Assembly (NCBI GenBank): GCA_963823215.1
Contig: CAWGKT010000012.1
Span: 992,001-1,056,000 of the forward strand
Length of the DNA stretch: 64,000 nucleotides
Direction: 5' to 3'
Source: CAIWHR01 sp963823215
GTDB lineage: Bacteria; Pseudomonadota; Gammaproteobacteria; Burkholderiales; Casimicrobiaceae
The translations under genes were made by a program, and so were the position numbers. Positions 23,749 through 31,985 of this stretch are shown one piece after another. Below the pieces are notes generated by a model. The model was given only the letters and a program-made list of their open reading frames with translations. It searched no databases and was not told where the DNA came from. The first letter of the stretch is position 1. Each line of letters begins with the position of its first letter.

Positions 23749-25212
23749 ATGACAGCTCCGTTTTCCCGTACCAGGATTGCTGCAGCGCTAGCCGGCGTCA
23801 CTCTGGCCCTTGCGGGAGGACAGGCGCTCGGCTCCGCCTTCGCGCTGGCCGAGCAGAACGTGATGGGGCTTGGCAACGCCTTTGCCGGCGCCGCCGCCAC
23901 CGCCGAGGACGCGAACACCGTGTGGCACAACCCCGCGGGTCTCGCGCGGCTCTATTTCCCGCAGGTCGAGACCGCGATCCACGTGGTCATCCCGTCGGCC
24001 AAGTTCCAGAACGCGAACTCGCAGAACGCATTCCTGCAGCCGTTGGGCGGCACGGGCGGCGACGCCGGCGGCGCCGCGTTCGTGCCGAACCTCTACGGAT
24101 CGATGGCCCTCACCGATCGCATCCACGTCGGGATCGGCGTCAACGCGCCGTTCGGGCTCAAGACGGAATACGACGACGGCTGGCTCGGCCGCTATCAGGC
24201 GCTCAAGTCCGAAGTCAAGACGATCAACGTCAACCCGGCGGTTTCCTGGAAGGTGACCGACCAGTTCTGGCTCGGCGCCGGCGCGAACTATCAGCATTTC
24301 GAGGCGACGCTCACCAACAACACCAACTACTCGGCGTTACTGGCGCAGGGCTACGGTCAGCTCGCCGCGGCCGGCCAGATTAGTCCGGCGGATGCGGGGG
24401 CATTGAGTGTCGCAACGGCAGGTCTGGATACTTTCACCAAGGTCACCGGCGACGACTCCGCATGGGGATGGAACGTCGGCGCGATGCTGAGCTTCAACGG
24501 CGATGCCAACAACGACCCCGGGGCGGGAAGAATCGGCATCGCCTATCGGTCGAAGATCAAGTACAACGTCGTCGGCAGCGTCAACTTCACCAATCCGACG
24601 CCGCCGACGCTGACTGGACCGCTCGCTCCGCTCAACCCCGTCGTGGGCTTGGTCAGCGCCGGGGCCAATCAGACGCGACTCTTCAACAGCGGAGTAACCC
24701 TCGACGTCAAGCTGCCGGACATGGCGTCGCTTTCGTATTATCACAAGATCGACAGCAAGTGGGACTTCCTGGCCGACGTCACGTGGACCGGCTGGAGCAG
24801 CATCCAGGAACTGCGGATTTTGCGCACGAGCGGCAGTGTGCTTCAAGTGTTGCCGCAGAACTTCGAGGACACGTGGCGCTACTCCGCGGGGGTCAACTAC
24901 CAATACGATGAAAAGACCGTATTGCGGGCGGGCATCGCCTATGATCAGTCGCCGGTGAACAACGTCGACCGTGGGCCGCGTCTGCCGGACAACGACCGCA
25001 CGTGGCTGACTATCGGGGGCCGCTACAAGTACTCGTCCGCGCTCAACTTCGATGTCGCCGCCGGTTACATCTTCGTCAAGGATCCCTCGATCAACAGTAC
25101 TGCGGGCGTCCTTGGCCTGCCGCCCAGCATTGCTGCCACCGGACTCGTCAACGGCGAATACAGCAACCACGTCATCATCGTGTCCGGCCAGTTCAACTAC
25201 CGGTGGAAGTAG
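23749..25212 (+). CDS. fadL: FadL/OmpP1-type outer-membrane long-chain fatty acid transporter
   Basis: Outer-membrane beta-barrel of 487 residues that lets long-chain fatty acids cross the outer membrane. A signal peptide (about 1-30) is followed by the FadL hatch and N-terminal consensus SAFALAEQNVMGLGNAFAGAAATAEDANTV (given here as a family block, HNPAGLARL next). Further in, the barrel strands alternate polar and hydrophobic residues. The start at 23749 has GAGGAGATCC; a second ATG at 23734 is less well placed. The final residues are FNYRWK rather than a terminal Phe. A strong hairpin terminator follows the gene. Confidence 0.92.
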   Translation: MTAPFSRTRIAAALAGVTLALAGGQALGSAFALAEQNVMGLGNAFAGAAATAEDANTVWHNPAGLARLYFPQVETAIHVVIPSAKFQNANSQNAFLQPLGGTGGDAGGAAFVPNLYGSMALTDRIHVGIGVNAPFGLKTEYDDGWLGRYQALKSEVKTINVNPAVSWKVTDQFWLGAGANYQHFEATLTNNTNYSALLAQGYGQLAAAGQISPADAGALSVATAGLDTFTKVTGDDSAWGWNVGAMLSFNGDANNDPGAGRIGIAYRSKIKYNVVGSVNFTNPTPPTLTGPLAPLNPVVGLVSAGANQTRLFNSGVTLDVKLPDMASLSYYHKIDSKWDFLADVTWTGWSSIQELRILRTSGSVLQVLPQNFEDTWRYSAGVNYQYDEKTVLRAGIAYDQSPVNNVDRGPRLPDNDRTWLTIGGRYKYSSALNFDVAAGYIFVKDPSINSTAGVLGLPPSIAATGLVNGEYSNHVIIVSGQFNYRWK

Positions 25213-25260
25213 GCCGCGCGTACGTCTTTTCGCGCTACTCCATCGTACATTCGCGGCTGC

Positions 25261-25295
25261 AACCGGGCTGCCCGTTCCGCGGGCGGCCCGGTTTT
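25261..25295 (+). terminator. rho-independent terminator after fadL
   Basis: The arm AACCGGGC (25261-25268) pairs perfectly with GCCCGGTT (25286-25293). Inside it, GCCCG pairs with CGGGC around the loop TTCCG, and a TTTT run follows. It is 48 bases after the fadL stop and before the ribosome binding site of the next gene, so it probably ends the fatty-acid transcript. Confidence 0.75.
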
Positions 25296-25353
25296 CGCTG
25301 AGGGGGCGCCCGCACATTGCTTCGGTCCCCGACGTTTCCAACAGGAGGACAGA

Positions 25354-25914
25354 ATGATTCGCAAGCTATTGGTCGTGAGTATCGCGACTCTCTTCGCCGC
25401 GACGGCATTCGCCGCCGATATCGGCGGCGTCAAGCTCGCCGAGAAGGTCACGGTCGGCGGGCAGGAACTCGTGCTGAACGGCGGTGCGGTCCGCACCAGG
25501 GCCATTTTCAAAGTGTACGTCGGCAGCCTGTACCTGCCGATGAAGGCGGGCGATCTCGCCGGCGTACTGGCCAAGGGCCCGCGGCGCATCCAGATGAACC
25601 TATTGCGCGACCTTTCCGCCGACCAGCTCGTCGATGCGCTGAATGACGGGATGAAGGACAACAGCACCGCCGCCGAGATGGCGGCGTTGAAGGCGCAGCA
25701 GGACCAGCTCACGTCCATCATGAAGGCATTCGGCGAGGCGAAGGAGGGCAACGTCGTCACGCTCGATTTCGTCGACGGCGCGACCGTGGTGGGCTTCAAT
25801 GGCGCCGCGAAGGGGACAATTCCCGGCGAGCCGTTCAACAGGGCGCTGACGAAGATCTGGCTCGGCGACAAACCCGTGCAGGCCGACCTCAAGAAGGCGA
25901 TGCTGGGCGGCTGA
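25354..25914 (+). CDS. secreted chalcone-isomerase-like protein
   Basis: Exported protein of 186 residues: signal peptide MIRKLLVVSIATLFAATAFA, then the chalcone-isomerase-like fold (DIGGVKLAEKVTVGGQELVLNG, FKVYVGSLYLP, GEPFNRALTKIWLGDKPVQ, and the terminal LKKAMLGG). Bacterial members of this family lack proven isomerase activity. Related plant CHI-fold proteins bind fatty acids, so binding a lipid in the periplasm is an attractive but untested idea given its place behind fadL. The start has AGGAGGACAGA. The upstream terminator suggests a separate transcript. Confidence 0.85.
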   Translation: MIRKLLVVSIATLFAATAFAADIGGVKLAEKVTVGGQELVLNGGAVRTRAIFKVYVGSLYLPMKAGDLAGVLAKGPRRIQMNLLRDLSADQLVDALNDGMKDNSTAAEMAALKAQQDQLTSIMKAFGEAKEGNVVTLDFVDGATVVGFNGAAKGTIPGEPFNRALTKIWLGDKPVQADLKKAMLGG

Positions 25915-25993
25915 TTCCATTGGCAGGTCCCCGGGCCTGCGGCACGGCTTGGCTGGCACTGAAATTCGCCGGAATTTGGACTACGCTCTGCCC

Positions 25994-27007
25994 ATGCCAG
26001 ACTTCTGGCCCTCCTGTGGCTACCGCCTGCTGACGGCAAACGCCGAAGGCCGGCTCCTGTTCACCGACGATTTCCTGCGCGCGCTGCTGCTGCGCCCGGA
26101 ACTGGCGCCGATTCCCGACTCCTGCGCGGCGGAACTAGTGCTGCACGAGAGACTGCTCGCGGTGCCGTGCGCGGCGGTCGCGGAATCCGACGTCGCGCCG
26201 ATCGCCGACGCCGATGCGCGCGAAAACTACGCCGTCTGGTTGCGTTTCCGGCAGCGGCTCATGGACGCACCTTCGCTCGAAGCGACCTATGTGGCGCTCT
26301 TCCGCGACGGCGTCGACGTGGCCCCTGTGCTCGTGCATCAGCTGACGGCGATCCTGCTGCGGCACATACTCGGCGCCGGCGCCGATCCGATCGAGGCGCG
26401 CGCCGCCGAGATGCTGTTCCGCCCGCAGAAGATCGCGGTGACCGACGACGGCGCGGTGATGGCCGCCGACCTGACCACGGTCGAGCTTCTCGCCACGACC
26501 GGTGGTTTCGGCAGCCTGGGCGAGCTGCTGCAGCAGAACCGCACGCCGATGCGCACGATCGATCTCGATACGCTGGACGCGGCAAACGCCGCGGCTTACT
26601 GGGAACGCGACGAGCGGCACGATCTGGCGGTCAGCCTGAACCGGGGTCGCCCGGCGCTCGATGCGCTCTGCCGCGTGCTGGAGAAGTGGATCGCGCACTT
26701 TCACGGCGTTGCCGTAACCATCCGCCCGCAGAGCGAGATCGACGACCGGCGTTGGGTGTGGCACATCGGACTGGATGCCGAGGCGAGCGCGCTGCTGAAC
26801 GACCTGTACAATCGCGCTGACGTCGACGAAACGCGGATGGGACGACTCCTGTGTCTGTTCGAGCTGACGTTCGCGGATCCCGGCGACATGCGGCCTGCGA
26901 TCGCCGGACGTCCCGTCTATCTGGCGATGGCGATGGACGGCGACGGGCAGTTGAAACTCAAGCCGCAGAACCTGCTGCTCAACCTGCCGCTTGCGAGGCC
27001 GCAATGA
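25994..27007 (+). CDS. DUF6352-like protein of unknown function
   Basis: Protein of 337 residues resembling the DUF6352 family of proteobacteria: MPDFWPSCGYRLL at the start, TDDFLRALLLRPELAPI, and FRQRLMDAPSLEATYVALFR. It has no signal peptide, transmembrane segment or enzyme motif; it is predicted to be a helical cytosolic protein. ATG 25994 gives the usual family N terminus, whereas the open frame from 25949 adds a poor stretch. The stop overlaps the next gene's candidate ATG (ATGA at 27004), indicating translational coupling to the small secreted protein that follows. Confidence 0.7.
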   Translation: MPDFWPSCGYRLLTANAEGRLLFTDDFLRALLLRPELAPIPDSCAAELVLHERLLAVPCAAVAESDVAPIADADARENYAVWLRFRQRLMDAPSLEATYVALFRDGVDVAPVLVHQLTAILLRHILGAGADPIEARAAEMLFRPQKIAVTDDGAVMAADLTTVELLATTGGFGSLGELLQQNRTPMRTIDLDTLDAANAAAYWERDERHDLAVSLNRGRPALDALCRVLEKWIAHFHGVAVTIRPQSEIDDRRWVWHIGLDAEASALLNDLYNRADVDETRMGRLLCLFELTFADPGDMRPAIAGRPVYLAMAMDGDGQLKLKPQNLLLNLPLARPQ

Positions 27008-27612
27008 AGCCCGGCGACAAGGCGGCGACGAAACCCACGGTGATTTCCGACATGAGACTTTTTTCGTTCCTGGTTGCGGTGCTGTTCGCGACGTCTGCGG
27101 CTGCACAATATGTACCCGCGCCCGGACCGGGGGCGCCGGAGCCCAATGCCCCGACCAAGGTGGACGCCACGCTGGAGTCCCTGGCGTGGCTCGAGGGCTG
27201 CTGGCGCGGCGAGGTCAACCAGCGCGAGTATCGCGAGCACTGGATGCCGTTGCGCGGTGAATTGCTTATCGGCGTGAGCCAGACGGTCATGCAGGGCAAG
27301 ACGCAGGGCTACGAATACCTGCGTCTCGAGTCACGGGCCGACGGCGTCCATTACGTCGCCACGCCATCGGGAAAGGCCGAGTCCGCGTTCCGGCTCCAGG
27401 AGCAGACGGTGGACAAGACGGGGGACCGAAACGACACGATCTTCACGTTCGCCAATACCCGGCCGGAATTTCCGCAGCGGATTGTCTATCGTCGCGCGTC
27501 GGAGGGTTGGCTGTATGCGACGGTGGAGGGGAAGCTCGGCGGTGCGGACCGCCAGGTCACCTATCCGTTGCGCCGGGCCGATTGCGAATCGGGCGAATTC
27601 ATCCTGCGTTGA
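27004..27612 (+). CDS. secreted DUF6265-like protein
   Basis: Exported protein with the DUF6265 pattern: LESLAWLEGCWRGEVNQREYREHWM (family block WLEGCW...REHW), then a lipocalin-like set of strands such as YEYLRLESRADGVHYVATPS. The family is uncharacterised; the fold suggests binding of a small hydrophobic ligand. The ATG at 27004 overlaps the stop of the previous gene, giving 202 residues. An ATG at 27052 would start directly at the signal peptide MRLFSFLVAVLFATSAAAQ and is also plausible. The last 14 bases overlap the convergent rnhA gene. Confidence 0.7.
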   Translation: MKPGDKAATKPTVISDMRLFSFLVAVLFATSAAAQYVPAPGPGAPEPNAPTKVDATLESLAWLEGCWRGEVNQREYREHWMPLRGELLIGVSQTVMQGKTQGYEYLRLESRADGVHYVATPSGKAESAFRLQEQTVDKTGDRNDTIFTFANTRPEFPQRIVYRRASEGWLYATVEGKLGGADRQVTYPLRRADCESGEFILR

Positions 27613-28033
27613 CGCCACGGTTGGCCAACGCGTCTGCACGATCGTTGCCCGGATGGCCGTTGTGGCCCTTGACCCAGTGCCACTCCACGGAGTGCTTTGC
27701 GGCGAGCGCATCGAGTTCCCGCCAGAGCTCGGCGTTCTTGACCGGCTTGCGGTCCGCGGTCTTCCAGCCGTTCTTCTTCCACGCGTGGATCCAGGTCTGG
27801 ATCCCGTTCTTCACGTACTGTGAATCGGTATAGATTGCCACCGCGCACTCGCGCTTGAGTGATTCGAGCGCGCGGATGACCGCGGTGAGCTCCATGCGGT
27901 TGTTCGTGGTCGCCGGCGCGCCGCCGCAGAGCTCCTTTTCCCGGTCGCGAAAGACGAGCAGCGCTCCCCAGCCGCCGGGGCCGGGGTTTCCCTTGCACGC
28001 GCCGTCGGTGTAGATCGTGACCAGGTCCCTCAT
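27599..28033 (-). CDS. rnhA: ribonuclease HI
   Basis: Endonuclease of 144 residues that cuts RNA in RNA-DNA hybrids, removing primers and R-loops. All catalytic residues are in place: D10 in YTDGACKGNPG, E48 in NNRMELTA, D70 in IYTDSQ, and D131 in GHPGNDRAD, with H124/H127 in the catalytic loop. The KKNGWKTADRKPVKN basic protrusion is typical of the proteobacterial enzyme. It follows the methyltransferase gene on the same strand, a common arrangement beside gloB. The stop region overlaps the DUF6265-like gene by 14 bases. Confidence 0.95.
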   Translation of the reverse strand: MRDLVTIYTDGACKGNPGPGGWGALLVFRDREKELCGGAPATTNNRMELTAVIRALESLKRECAVAIYTDSQYVKNGIQTWIHAWKKNGWKTADRKPVKNAELWRELDALAAKHSVEWHWVKGHNGHPGNDRADALANRGVNAG

Positions 28034-28086
28034 TTGCGCCCGCCGACCGGACTCCCGATCATCGAACGCATGGGTGTCGGGCACGC

Positions 28087-28833
28087 TCATCCGCCCCGCT
28101 CGATGCATTGCCGCGCCTGGCGGGGCGCGGTGGCGAGACCGTTCTTGCGGCGTTCCCACGCAGGGGTCAGGATGCGCATGCCGAGGACCTTCTTGGTCGC
28201 CCGCAGGTAATACACCCCGCCGCCGATGGGCCACCAGCGGTCGCCCGCTGCCTCGAAGAAACCGCATCGCGCGCGCCACTTTTCGCTGTCGAACGGCGGC
28301 ACGTAACAGTCCAGGCCTCCGCCCGCCACTTCGAACCCCAGCAGCGCGAGCCAGTCCTTCAGCCGGTACAGAGCGATGAAGCTGCCGTTCCACGGCGCCG
28401 TCTGGCCGCGACCGAAATAGCGCTTGGCGCCGAACAGGCTGAACGGATTGAAGCCGGAGATCACGATCTGCCCCTCGGGTCGCGTCGCGCGGTAGACCTC
28501 GCGCAGCAGCTGGTGCGGATCGCTTGCGAACTCGAGCGCGTGCGGCAGCACGATCAGGTCGAGCGCGTTGTCGGGGAAAGGCAGCCAGTTCGGATCCGCG
28601 AGCAGCTGCGCGGGCGGGCCGAGGTCGACCGTCCAGTGCGAGGCGACTCTGCTCTGCGCGAGGAACGGGCAGCCCGGCAATCCGATCTGAATCGCCTGAA
28701 AGCCGAAGATGTCAGTGACCGTCCGATCGAACCAGGCTTGCTCCCGGGCGAGGAGATACTGTCCCAGCGGCGTTCTCAACCAGTCGGCGAGCGTCGTTGA
28801 CAGGCAACCCGCTGCTCCGGAAGAAGCGTCCAT
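28087..28833 (-). CDS. class I SAM-dependent methyltransferase
   Basis: Protein of 248 residues of the Methyltransf_11 type commonly encoded between gloB and rnhA. The canonical glycine-rich SAM loop is degenerate, but LPFPDNALDLIVLPHALEFASDPHQLLREVYRATRPEG gives the motif II/III region clearly (blocks LPFPDNALDLIVLPHALEF and REVYRATRPEGQIVISGFNP). Substrate is unknown. The start MDASSG at 28833 shares the palindromic CATG with the divergent gloB start, leaving no intergenic space. Starts at 28869 or 28851 would lie inside the gloB coding region. Confidence 0.8.
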   Translation of the reverse strand: MDASSGAAGCLSTTLADWLRTPLGQYLLAREQAWFDRTVTDIFGFQAIQIGLPGCPFLAQSRVASHWTVDLGPPAQLLADPNWLPFPDNALDLIVLPHALEFASDPHQLLREVYRATRPEGQIVISGFNPFSLFGAKRYFGRGQTAPWNGSFIALYRLKDWLALLGFEVAGGGLDCYVPPFDSEKWRARCGFFEAAGDRWWPIGGGVYYLRATKKVLGMRILTPAWERRKNGLATAPRQARQCIERGG

Positions 28834-29611
28834 GCCGGCGATTATCCCCATCCCCGCGTTCAGCGACAACTACATATGGCTCGTGCGCGAGGGTCGCCAT
28901 GCCGCGGTCGTCGATCCCGGCGAGGCAGCGCCGGTGCTCGCGTATCTCGAGAGTGAGGGGCTAGCGCTGTCGGCGATCGTCACCACGCACCACCATGGCG
29001 ATCACGTCGGCGGCAACGCGGCGTTGCTCGCGCGCTTTCCTGTCCCGGCGTTCGGACCCGCGCGCGAGACGATCCCGGGGCGCACGCATGCGCTCACGGA
29101 GGGCGACGAGATCACCGTGCCGGGAGTGGGCTGGGCGCTACGGGTGCTTGACATCCCGGGCCACACGGCGGGACACATCGGGTACGTCGGAAGCGACGCG
29201 CAGACGGGGGTCGCGTTCGTCGGCGACACTCTGTTCGCCGGCGGCTGCGGAAGGCTGTTCGAGGGCACGCCGGCGCAGATGGCGGACTCGCTCGGGAAAC
29301 TCGCCACCCTTCCAGGATGCACGCGTGTCTACTGTGCGCACGAGTACACCCTGGCGAACCTGCGCTTCGCGCTCGCCGTCGAGCCCGGGAATGCCGCGCT
29401 GCAGGCGCGTCTGCGGCGCGACCAGGCCAAGCGCGACCGCGGGCTGCCGACAGTTCCGTCGACGATCGCCGAGGAACGCGCGACGAACCCGTTTCTGCGC
29501 GCCGACGAGCCCGACGTTTTCGCCGCCGCCCAAGCCCGCGCGGGACGCCGACTGACGGACGCCGTCGACGCGTTTGCCGTCATACGCGAATGGAAGAACG
29601 GATTTCGCTGA
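28832..29611 (+). CDS. gloB: hydroxyacylglutathione hydrolase (glyoxalase II)
   Basis: Metallo-beta-lactamase-fold enzyme of 259 residues that hydrolyses S-lactoylglutathione in methylglyoxal detoxification. The dinuclear metal site is intact: THHHGDHVGG, then the His in IPGHTAGHIGYVG, Asp in FVGDTLFAGGCGRLFEG and the late CAHEYTLANLRFA. The N terminus IPAFSDNYIWL and the C-terminal ATNPFLRADEP are characteristic of the glutathione-specific enzyme. The ATG at 28832 overlaps the divergent methyltransferase start, so its promoter must lie in that gene. Confidence 0.95.
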   Translation: MPAIIPIPAFSDNYIWLVREGRHAAVVDPGEAAPVLAYLESEGLALSAIVTTHHHGDHVGGNAALLARFPVPAFGPARETIPGRTHALTEGDEITVPGVGWALRVLDIPGHTAGHIGYVGSDAQTGVAFVGDTLFAGGCGRLFEGTPAQMADSLGKLATLPGCTRVYCAHEYTLANLRFALAVEPGNAALQARLRRDQAKRDRGLPTVPSTIAEERATNPFLRADEPDVFAAAQARAGRRLTDAVDAFAVIREWKNGFR

Positions 29612-29686
29612 CGCGCCGCCCGGGTTGACGCTTGGGCGCGGGGCGCCTACCATCGCCGCAGCCTTCCAGGCCCACGACGGATCGAA

Positions 29687-31222
29687 TTGCGTTCAAGCTT
29701 TCCCTTGCTCGTCGCCATCGCGCTCGCGGTGCTGCTTGCCGCGTGTGCGACGCCGGCCCCGCCCCCCGAGGCACCGCTTCCCGTAGCGGCAGTGCCGGCG
29801 GCGCTGCCCGAACCTGCTGTCGCCGTGCCCCCCGTCATCGCCACCGCTGCCCCTGCTGTCGCTGCGCCCGCCGAGCTCGAGCCGCTGCCACCACCCGCCG
29901 AGGATCTCTGGGCGCGCATCCGCCGCGGCTTCGCGCTGCCGGACATCGACGATGCCCTCGTCGCCAAATGGGAGCAGTGGTATGCGTCGCGGCCTGACTA
30001 CGTCGCGCGCATGATCGATCGCAGCCGGCGGTACCTGTACTACATCGTCGTCGAGGTGGAAGAACGCGGAATGCCGCTGGAGATCGCGCTCCTGCCGATG
30101 GTCGAGAGCGCGTTCAACCCGAATGCGGTGTCGGTGGCCCGGGCGTCCGGGATCTGGCAGTTCATGCCGGCGACCGGCAAGCACTACGGGCTCAAGCAGA
30201 ATTTCTGGTTCGATTCCCGGCGCGACGTTGTCGCCGCGACCGAAGGCGCGCTCACCTACCTGCAGAAGCTCCACGGCGACTTTAGCGACTGGCAGCTCGC
30301 GCTTGCCGGCTACAACTGGGGTGAAGGCAACGTTGCCCGGGCCATCGCCAAGAACCAGAAGATGGGCCTCCCGACCGACTATGCCGATCTCAAGATGCCG
30401 GACGAGACGCGCAATTACCTGCCCAAGCTGCAGGCGCTCAAGAACATCGTCCGCGACCCCGAGAAATTCGGGCTCGATATTGACGATATCCCGGATGCGC
30501 CATATTTCGCCGTGGTCACGATGGCGCGAAAGATCGACGTGAAAATGGCGGCCAGGCTGGCCGAGATGTCCGTCGACGAATTCCAGTACCTCAATCCGCA
30601 GCACAATCGGCCGGTCATCGCCGGCGCGGATGAGTACACAATCCTCCTTCCGATCGACAAGGCGGAATTGTTCGCGGCCAAACTGGAGCTGACGGACCAG
30701 CCACTGGTGTCGTGGCAGGCCTACCGGATGCGCAACGGCGAAACGCTGGCTCAGGTCGCGGCCAGGTTCGGTCTGGAGGTCGATGTATTGCGGGCGGTCA
30801 ACGGCATCGGCGCGAAGGCGAAGGTTCCGGCGGGCCATGCGCTGCTCGTCCCGACGCAGGGTCCCGCCGAGGCGGCCACGGCGACGCTGTCGCAGGCCGT
30901 GTTCACTACGGTTCCGCAGGGCCGCACGTTCTACTATCGGGTGAACCGCGGCGACACGCTCAATGGCATCGCCGCCCGCTACGCGGTGGCTCCCGCGGAC
31001 CTGCGGCGCTGGAACGGGCTCGGCCAGAACCAGAGTACCGTTGCTGCCGGGAAGACGTTGCGCATCACGAGCGACCTCGCGCCGGCCGCGAGCAAGGGCA
31101 AGCGCGCGGGCGGATCCAGAGCTTCGAAGGCCGCGGCCAGGACCAAGGGTCCTGCGGCGAAACCGGCCGTCATGCGGAAGGATGCTCCGGTCGCCAAGGC
31201 GCGGGTAGCGCCGGGCGGCTGA
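29687..31222 (+). CDS. mltD: MltD-like membrane-bound lytic murein transglycosylase with LysM domains
   Basis: Cell-wall lipoprotein of 511 residues. The start is a TTG at 29687 followed by a lipoprotein signal with lipobox LLAAC (Cys 20), then a Pro/Ala-rich linker. The SLT domain covers about 95-250, with the catalytic Glu in LPMVESAFNPNAVS, then ASGIWQFMPATGKHYGL and LALAGYNWGEGNV. Two LysM-like modules follow, one weak near 345-390 and one clear (YRVNRGDTLNGIAARYAVAPADLRRWNGL, blocks RGDTLNGIA and LRRWNGL). A basic Lys/Ala tail closes the protein. It cleaves peptidoglycan glycan strands in the periplasm. Confidence 0.9.
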   Translation: MRSSFPLLVAIALAVLLAACATPAPPPEAPLPVAAVPAALPEPAVAVPPVIATAAPAVAAPAELEPLPPPAEDLWARIRRGFALPDIDDALVAKWEQWYASRPDYVARMIDRSRRYLYYIVVEVEERGMPLEIALLPMVESAFNPNAVSVARASGIWQFMPATGKHYGLKQNFWFDSRRDVVAATEGALTYLQKLHGDFSDWQLALAGYNWGEGNVARAIAKNQKMGLPTDYADLKMPDETRNYLPKLQALKNIVRDPEKFGLDIDDIPDAPYFAVVTMARKIDVKMAARLAEMSVDEFQYLNPQHNRPVIAGADEYTILLPIDKAELFAAKLELTDQPLVSWQAYRMRNGETLAQVAARFGLEVDVLRAVNGIGAKAKVPAGHALLVPTQGPAEAATATLSQAVFTTVPQGRTFYYRVNRGDTLNGIAARYAVAPADLRRWNGLGQNQSTVAAGKTLRITSDLAPAASKGKRAGGSRASKAAARTKGPAAKPAVMRKDAPVAKARVAPGG

Positions 31223-31271
31223 CGTCCCACGGGCGCGCCGGGCTTCGCCGGGCCCGAGCGGACGCGCCAAT

Positions 31272-31302
31272 GAAAACAGGCGACGCATCGCGCGTCGCCT
31301 GT
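31272..31302 (-). terminator. rho-independent terminator for the histone-like gene
   Basis: On the minus strand, an 11-base perfect stem (ACAGGCGACGC paired with GCGTCGCCTGT) around a 5-base loop is followed by TTTTCA. It lies about 50 bases after the stop of the lysine-rich gene at 31351. The same hairpin could also end mltD transcription from the other side, though without a T-run in that direction. Confidence 0.7.
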
Positions 31303-31350
31303 CCGGTGGATCGCCGCCAATCGGCGGGCGAACCTGCTGCCGCGGAAGTC

Positions 31351-31734
31351 CTACTTCTTTGCGGCCTTCTTCTTGGTCGCCTTCTTCTTGGGGGCGGCCT
31401 TCTTCTTCTTGGTCGCTTTCTTCGCGGCCTTCTTCTTGGGGGCGGCCTTCTTTGCGGCCTTCTTCTTCGTCGTCTTCTTCGCGGCCTTCTTCTTCGTCGT
31501 CTTCTTCGCGGCCTTCTTCTTCGTCGTCTTCTTCGCGGCCTTCTTCTTCGTCGTCTTCTTTGCCGCCTTCTTCTTGGGGGCGGCCTTCTTCTTCGTGGTC
31601 GCCTTCTTCGCCGCCTTCTTCTTCGGCGCCGCCTTCTTCTTCGCTACCTTCTTCTTGGTCGCTTTCTTCTTGGTCGCTTTCTTGGGCGCCGGGGCCGCAG
31701 CGGCCGGCGTCATCATCGACATCATGTCAGCCAT
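31351..31734 (-). CDS. lysine/alanine-rich histone H1-like protein
   Basis: Protein of 127 residues of which 61 are lysine, the rest mainly Ala, Thr and Pro. After a short neutral start (MADMMSMMTPAAAAPAP) it is made of KKKAAKK-type units, with TTKKKAAKK repeated four times in a row. It resembles bacterial H1-like and AlgP-type nucleoid proteins, which bind DNA through unstructured basic tails. The start has CAGGAGAAGC, a promoter-like pair lies about 120 bases upstream and a terminator follows, so it looks like a real single-gene unit. Copy number of the internal repeat is likely to vary between strains. Confidence 0.82.
   Translation of the reverse strand: MADMMSMMTPAAAAPAPKKATKKKATKKKVAKKKAAPKKKAAKKATTKKKAAPKKKAAKKTTKKKAAKKTTKKKAAKKTTKKKAAKKTTKKKAAKKAAPKKKAAKKATKKKKAAPKKKATKKKAAKK
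31454..31561. repeat. four tandem 27-base repeats inside the histone-like gene
   Basis: Four units of 27 bases begin at 31454, 31481, 31508 and 31535 and are nearly identical at the DNA level, not just in the protein. Each encodes nine residues of the KKTTKKKAA type. A fifth unit at 31562 has diverged. Such identical coding repeats are prone to slippage. Confidence 0.85.
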
Positions 31735-31855
31735 TTTGCTTCTCCTGTCTGAGTTACTGTAGCTGTTATGGTGCTTCTGCTTCGGCGCAAGCGGCGCTGG
31801 GGCTGTCGGTGGAAACTGCAAGCTCTTGACAAACCCACTGCTACCTGCTGCCTGA

Positions 31856-31883
31856 ATTCTAGCCACATTTTGTTGAATTGCAA
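31856..31883 (-). promoter_or_regulatory. sigma-70-like promoter for the histone-like gene
   Basis: On the minus strand TTGCAA (31878-31883) and TAGAAT (31856-31861) are 16 bases apart. They would start a transcript near 31850 with a leader of about 115 bases to the ATG at 31734. The region is AT-rich relative to its surroundings and lies downstream of the lysA stop. Confidence 0.5.
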
Positions 31884-31985
31884 GATTTCTCCGCCGATTC
31901 CTGGCGTTGCATACGCGATTGTTGCGAATTCGCACATGCAAAAAACCGGCATCTGCGCCTGGTCCGGCGCGTTGCGGAAATGCGA

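Noticed and set aside
31373..31762. A plus-strand Phe/Ala/Val-rich frame opposite the histone-like gene
   Set aside because: It is the complement of lysine codons; the minus-strand gene has promoter, ribosome binding site and terminator.
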